From: Mimachlamys varia
Lineage: Eukaryota; Mollusca; Bivalvia; Pectinida; Pectinidae
DNA: 64,000 bases
NCBI GenBank assembly: GCA_947623455.1
Contig: OX392527.1
Span: 53,302,401-53,366,400, forward strand
Direction: 5' to 3'
Part shown: positions 62,853 to 64,000 of the stretch, in pieces
Layout of the letters: each line of letters begins with the position of its first letter
Numbering within the stretch: position 1 is the stretch's first letter
Made by a program: the position numbers and the translations under genes
The notes under the pieces: model-generated
Database searches by the model: none
What the model was told of the DNA's origin: nothing
The model's input: only the letters and a program-made list of their open reading frames with translations

Positions 62853-63536
62853 CAATCTGATTGAAATGTAGATCCATAGTCCCTCTGTTACTCTTTGTAT
62901 GCATAAGATCTGACAAAACTCCGTAAGGGGTCATATTCTGGTGACTTTTGTATCGGTCAATCAAATTATGGCTTCCAGAATCTTGAATGTGAATGTTTGT
63001 GGGCGAAAAAGCTTACAAAATCCTATCTGTGCGTTTAGTCATTTCGTCACAATGTAATGTGGATGTTGTGACAAAATGACTTGCTGCAGATGACAGCATC
63101 AACTGTCATCAATATAGACTATTCTACTAGAGTGTGAATTAGAGGCATCAAAGGCAATCTGATTAAAATACAGATCCTTGTTCTCACTCCGTTTTACAAG
63201 GATCTGACAACATCCCATAAGAGGTCACGTCCAGATGACCTTTGTCGCCTCTTTACTTAACACTAAAATAATTTTCCAAAGACCTGTCATCTTGCAGCAA
63301 GCCATTTCGTCACATTATTCCACACAAACTTTTTGGTGACGAAATGACTAAACGGAAAAATGTGTTTATGCAAGCTTTGTCGCCTCAAAATTTCACTGTC
63401 AAGATTCTGCCAGTAGTAATTTGATTGGCTAATGCGAAAGGTCATCGGGACATAACCCCTATGGGATTATCTCAGATCTTAACGCGGCAGAGAGAAGTTT
63501 ACGGAACGGCGCAGAGATCAAGATAATCAGATTGCA
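62853..63536. mobile_element. Large inverted-repeat element with AATCTGATT ends
   Basis: Begins TCAATCTGATTGAAATG and ends AGATAATCAGATTGC. Inner arms match over long stretches: GTTTAGTCATTTCGTCACA (about 63035) against TGACGAAATGACTAAACGG (63338). A second member of the family (CAATCTGATTAAAATACAGA at 63157) lies between the arms, so one copy appears nested in another. Confidence 0.7.
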
Positions 63537-63543
63537 TCAAAGG

Positions 63544-64000
63544 TCACCATGACCTCTCATGGGATGTTGTCCGATCCTTATGTAACGGAACGAGATCAGG
63601 GAGACCTCTCATGGGATGTTGTCTGATCCTTATGTAACGGAACGAGATTAGGGAGACCTCTCATGGGATGGTGTCAGATCCTTATGTAACGGAACGAGAT
63701 TAGGGAGACCTCTCATGGGATGTTGTCGGATCCTTATGTAACGGAACGAGATTAGGGAGACCTCTCATGGGATGTTGTCGGATCCTTATGTAACGGAACG
63801 AGATTAGGGAGACCTCTCATGGGATGTTGTCGGATCCTTATGTAACGGAACGAGATTAGGGAGACCTCTCATGGGATGTTGTCCGATCCTTATGTAACGG
63901 AACGAGATTAGGGAGACCTCTCATGGGATGTTGTCGGATCCTTATGCAACGGAATGAGATTAGGGAGACCTCTCATGGGATGTTGTCGGATCCTTATGCA
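63544..64000 (+). repeat. 52-bp minisatellite, at least 9 copies, open at window end
   Basis: Unit: GAGACCTCTCATGGGATGTT + GTCGGATCCTTATGTAACGG + AACGAGATTAGG. Its first half matches, in reverse, the AAGGATCTGACAACATCCCA text of the neighbouring AATCTGATT element, so the array was probably seeded from that transposon. It continues beyond the window. Confidence 0.93.

Overview
This is eukaryotic nuclear DNA, most likely from a bivalve or related mollusc. The evidence is an AT-rich background, compact GT-AG exons in long repeat-filled introns, many short inverted-repeat transposons, tRNA-like SINE copies, and an interspersed repeat with a 155-bp core array laid out like the bivalve 'pearl'/Helitron-like elements. 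The species call is an inference. No prokaryotic gene, CRISPR array or operon is present.

Three conserved protein-coding genes can be assembled exon by exon with consistent splice phases. (1) SLC25A38, mitochondrial glycine carrier, + strand, nine coding exons at 13009-16716, 278 aa, with one GC-AG intron. (2) UBE2I/UBC9, the SUMO E2 enzyme, - strand, six coding exons at 32530-23892, 160 aa, catalytic Cys93 present. (3) RINT1, the ER-Golgi tethering subunit of the NRZ complex, + strand, fourteen coding exons at 34798-62342, 785 aa. SLC25A38 and UBE2I converge. UBE2I and RINT1 diverge from a shared region of about 2.3 kb. The three proteins act in separate housekeeping pathways and do not form a functional cluster.

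Layout: 1-12.8 kb is gene-poor and full of fold-back/MITE elements, including one hAT-like MITE with a perfect 8-bp target duplication and three SINE copies, two rearranged into fold-backs. 12.8-18.4 kb is SLC25A38 with a probable long 3' UTR. 18.4-22.1 kb holds decayed interspersed repeats. 22.1-32.6 kb is UBE2I. 32.6-34.8 kb is the divergent intergenic region. 34.8-62.3 kb is RINT1. 62.4-64 kb holds a piggyBac-like MITE, a large inverted-repeat element and the start of a 52-bp tandem array.

The most unusual feature is RINT1. About 10.7 kb of the gene is intronic minisatellite, in four arrays with units of 45, 25, 37 and 59 bp. Three begin exactly at a 5' splice site, and in two of those (introns 3 and 7) the repeat unit is a copy of the exon end plus its splice donor, so the donor is reproduced roughly 175 and 24 times downstream of the real one. 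Introns 8 and 9 carry what look like small or decayed versions of the same thing. This recurrent, donor-anchored tandem amplification in one gene is the main observation worth following up.
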